Part shown: positions 61,196-64,000 of the stretch, piece by piece
Position numbering within the stretch: position 1 is the first letter of the stretch
How the letters are laid out: every line of letters begins with the position of its first letter
NCBI RefSeq assembly: GCF_003144245.1
Contig: NW_020289975.1
Location: 1,755,496-1,819,495, forward strand
From: Jaminaea rosea
Lineage: Eukaryota > Basidiomycota > Exobasidiomycetes > Microstromatales
Direction: 5' to 3'
Length of the DNA: 64,000 nucleotides
Notes under the pieces: model-generated
Database searches by the model: none
What the model saw: only the letters and a program-made list of their open reading frames with translations
What the model was told of the DNA's origin: nothing
Program-made: the position numbers and the translations under genes

Positions 61196-63329
61196 ATGTC
61201 TGTCGAGAAGCCATTGAGCACCGTGTCAGAGGCTTCAGCGTCGAAAACAAGGGCGTCGCCAGCAACGTCACGAGCCAAGCATGTAGTCGTCATCGGCGCA
61301 GGGGCAGGTGGCACCTGCTTGGCGGCGAGGCTGGCCAAAATGGGGCATCGCGTTACCGTTGTGGAGAAGAACGACTTTGGTGGTGGTAGGTGCTCGCTGC
61401 TGACACAGGGAGGCCACAGATGGGATCAAGGTGAGTGCTTCGCGCAAGAGGGACTGACAGACGGTCTTGCCGATGGCGCTGACGCTTCAGCATGCTCCTA
61501 ACATCCGCTCCTGCAGGCCCCTCCCTCTACCTCATGCCCGAGATCTTCTCAGCCGCCTTCGAGGCTCTAGGGGAGCGAGTTGAGGATCACATTACACTGC
61601 ATCGCTGCGATCCGGCCTACCGAATCCACTACGCGGACGGACGCTCGCTCGAACTCTCCTCCAACCTCACCTCAATGGGCTCCATGCTCGAAGAATTCGA
61701 GCGTCCCCACGGCAACGAGGATCCGCTAGGTTCTTTCCTCTCCTTCCTCAAGGAGGCAGGGGAGAACTACGAGGAGTCGATCAAGCATGTGCTGACCAAA
61801 GATTGGGCCAATTGGTGGAGCTTCTTCCGGCCTGAACTCTTTCCTATGCTGTGGAGGACGGGGGCGCTCAGGATCTATGATAGCTTGTTTGCGAGGGCGA
61901 GCAGGTACTTCAAGAGTGATGCCGTGAGACGAGCTATGACTTTCAGCTCGATGTACATGGGCATGAGCCCTTTCGACGCGCCGGCAACGTACTCGTTGCT
62001 GCAGTACGCTGAGTGAGTTGGGTGTGTGGCTCTTGACTCGAGGCTCGGCGCAATCGCTCATCTCGCCGCTCCTCCGCTCGCAGATACGCCAAAGGCATCT
62101 GGTACCCTATTGGTGGATTCTACAAGGTGGTCGAGGCATTTGAGTCCATAGGCCGCAAGCTCGGCGTGGACTTCAAGTACGGCACAGCTGTCAAGCGCAT
62201 TGTGACGCGACCAGGCAGCAAGCAGGTAGAGGGGGTCGAGCTTGCCGATGGTACGACGATCGAAGCGGATGTGGTGGTGAGCAATGCCGACCTGGTGTGG
62301 ACGTACAACAACCTCCTGCCAAAGGACCCCTACGCTAAGACGCTCGCGTGCAAGGATCAGTGAGTGGCCTGGCGGCGGAGCACATCTGAGTGCACATCAA
62401 GCAACTGACCATTCCCTCGTGACTCTCCTCTCCTCGCACTCGCAGAACGTGCTCCTCCATCTCCTTCTACTGGGGTCTCTCCCAGACCGTACCCTCCCTC
62501 GGCGGACACAACATCTTCCTCGCCGAAGCGTACCGCGACTCGTTCGACGACATCTTTCAGCGTGGCTCCCTACCTACCGAGCCCTCGTTCTACGTCAATG
62601 TGCCCTCCCGCCTCGATCCGACCGCTGCTCCGCCGGGAAAGGATACGCTCGTTGTACTTGTCCCGTGTGGACCGTTGCCGCAGGAGGGCAAGAAGGGACA
62701 AGAGACAGGGCCGCGCAGTCGCGAGGAGTTTGCAGAGGTGACGAAGAGGGCGAGAAGGCAGGTGCTGGAGACGTTGAGGAGACGGCTCAAGGGGGTGGAT
62801 ATCGAGCAGCTCATTGAGCATGAAGTCGTCAATGACCCCTTTGATTGGCAGGAGCGTTTCTCACTTTGGAGAGGAAGTATCCTCGGTCTCTCGCATACCA
62901 TCCCGCAGGTGCTGTGGTTCAGACCCAGCCCGCAGCATAGGAAGTACGACAACCTCTTCTTCGTCGGGGCGTCCACTCAGCCGGGAACGTGAGTGGAAAT
63001 GGCAGAGAGGCAGGCAGGCAGGCAAGGCAGCACAGTTACTAACCTCTCTCCTTCCCGTGCACGTGCGCAGCGGAGTCCCCGTCGTGGTAGCAGGCTCAGG
63101 TGTGGTAGCGGACAAGGTGGACGCACATCTCCGCGGGGAAAGCGAAGGGTGGGCGAGCTGGCCTGCTCTGCGCGGCAGCATCGGCCTTGCAGGGGTCATG
63201 CTACTCGGCCTCGCCCTCGCGGGTATCGCCTCGAGCGTCGTTGCCATCCTCGCTCTCGTGGCTGGGCTGGCGCATTACTTTGGTCTGGTTGACGTGGGCG
63301 GGCTTGTGTACAAGCAGCTCAAGGTGTGA
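61196..63329 (+). CDS. crtI: Phytoene desaturase (carotenoid biosynthesis)
   Basis: Five exons: 61196-61430, 61517-62012, 62084-62359, 62446-62988 and 63071-63329 (602 aa). The N-terminal FAD-binding motif is VVVIGAGAGGTCLAARLAK, followed by GGGRCSLLTQGGHRWDQGPS. Then come MFSSMYMGMSPFDAPATY, GIWYPIGGFYKVVEA and VVSNADLVWTYNNLLP. After the fourth exon SISFYWGL, NIFLAEAYRDSF and YVNVPSRLDPTAAP are typical of fungal CrtI/AL-1. The C-terminal part has VGASTQPGTGVPVVVAGSG, a second cofactor-side motif, and ends with membrane helices. It converts phytoene to lycopene or 3,4-didehydrolycopene. No other carotenoid gene lies within the window. Confidence 0.97.
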
Positions 63330-63486
63330 GCAAAGGGGAGCGTGATGTCAACGTTGCATTGCCAGCTGGTGCGCTCTCTCACTGAAGCGCGTGGCTGTCA
63401 TCAACTGCCCCTTATCTCTGGACCTGAAAACTCAATATCTATACCACTCCCACCCTCGTCATTCTCCATCTGTCTCCTCCGAGCAT
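63330..63486. other. Convergent gap, crtI / PHO88
   Basis: 157 bases between two stop codons, probable 3' UTRs. Confidence 0.4.
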
Positions 63487-64000
63487 CTACTCGGCCTTCT
63501 TGGCACCCTTGACACCACCAGCCTTCTCGGCCTCCTTGATAGACGCAGCGTCCGTAGCGGGTCCAGCGTTGCCGCCCATACCGAAGGGACCAGCAGGGGC
63601 CTTGAAGGGTCGCTTGAGGTCGGTAGTTGTCGGCTGGCCCCAGAGCCAGATCTTTGCCTCGTTGGACTCGAGTGCGTTCTTGACTGGGAGGATAGATTGG
63701 ATGATGAGGCTGCGCGGGCGTAAATCACAGCGAGAAGAGGCTGTCAGCAGGACGATACCATGGGCGGGAGCAGGCGCACGAGCAGACTCACGGGTTGGTG
63801 TAGCCAAAGTAGAAGTGCATACCAGCGACCATCGCCATGCCCATGTAGATCCCGCGCATAGCCTTGGAAACCTCAGCCAGATCATAGTCGCGGTGCGTCG
63901 TGGTCACGAGCTCTCCTGGCTCTTGAGACATGGGCGACTTGGGCGTCACGTACTTGAGGACCGTAAGGTCATTTGCCTTCTTGATCTGTTGCGCAGCAGC
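63487..64000 (-). CDS. PHO88: PHO88/SND3 ER membrane protein, 3' part
   Basis: The gene runs off the window edge at 64000. Visible exons are 63792-64000 (continuing upstream, phase complete) and 63709-63487. The product has IKKANDLTVLKYVTPKSPM, TTHRDYDLAEVSKAMRGIYM, MAMVAGMHFYFGYTNP, then across the join LIIQSILPVKNALESNEAKI and WLWGQPTTTDLKRPFKAP, and ends in a K/A/G-rich tail. This is the conserved Pho88 family; yeast Pho88 = Snd3 acts in SRP-independent targeting to the ER and was first linked to phosphate uptake. Confidence 0.94.

Overview
The window is nuclear DNA of a filamentous or yeast-like fungus, almost certainly a basidiomycete. Genes are densely packed on both strands, and most are interrupted by short introns (about 55-200 nt) with GTGAGT-type donors. 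Coding sequence is GC-rich, and there are no bacterial operon signals. The gene content (a carotenoid-type phytoene desaturase, an MSB2-like signalling mucin, a peroxisomal CMD/AhpD-like protein ending in SKL, Zn2Cys6 and SSXT-type regulators) fits Basidiomycota. Ustilaginomycotina or relatives is a guess that I cannot fix from sequence alone.

Layout. 1-12 kb: the 3' end of a phytase-esterase-like gene, a large class 3 (DAG-type) lipase, a small unknown gene, a four-exon IQ-motif protein and a long Q/S/P-rich protein with an SSXT (SS18-like) core. 12-25 kb: a 1.8 kb divergent intergenic region, an MSB2-like mucin, a NASP/Sim3 histone chaperone, an AYR1-like reductase, a SNAPC1-like protein and an unrecognised S/R-rich protein. 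25-36 kb: a Zn2Cys6 transcription factor, an aromatic amino acid decarboxylase, an MDR oxidoreductase, an intron-containing tRNA-Pro(AGG), 1.65 kb of repeat-bearing intergenic DNA and a catalase. 37-50 kb: an AAAP amino acid transporter, an asteroid/XPG-like nuclease, an acid-lipase-family (steryl ester hydrolase-like) enzyme, DCP2 and an OAC1-like mitochondrial carrier. 50-64 kb: succinate semialdehyde dehydrogenase, a small membrane protein, BUD20, CMC1, an SDR, the CMD/AhpD-like protein, a steroid 5-alpha-reductase-like enzyme, a TEN1-like telomere protein, a secreted protein, phytoene desaturase and the 3' part of PHO88/SND3.

There is no co-functional cluster. This is a housekeeping chromosome arm with many divergent gene pairs sharing short promoters (BUD20/CMC1, DCP2/OAC1, SRD5A-like/TEN1). 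I built the exon models by hand from splice signals. For every complete multi-exon gene listed, the exon lengths sum to a whole number of codons. The most interesting items are: the TEN1 candidate; the SSXT and SNAPC1-like calls; seven leucine-rich helical motifs in the DCP2 tail; glycine-zipper-like repeats in the mucin; stop-free introns of 63-81 nt (a multiple of three) in three genes; the intron-bearing tRNA-Pro; and nearby tandem and inverted repeats.
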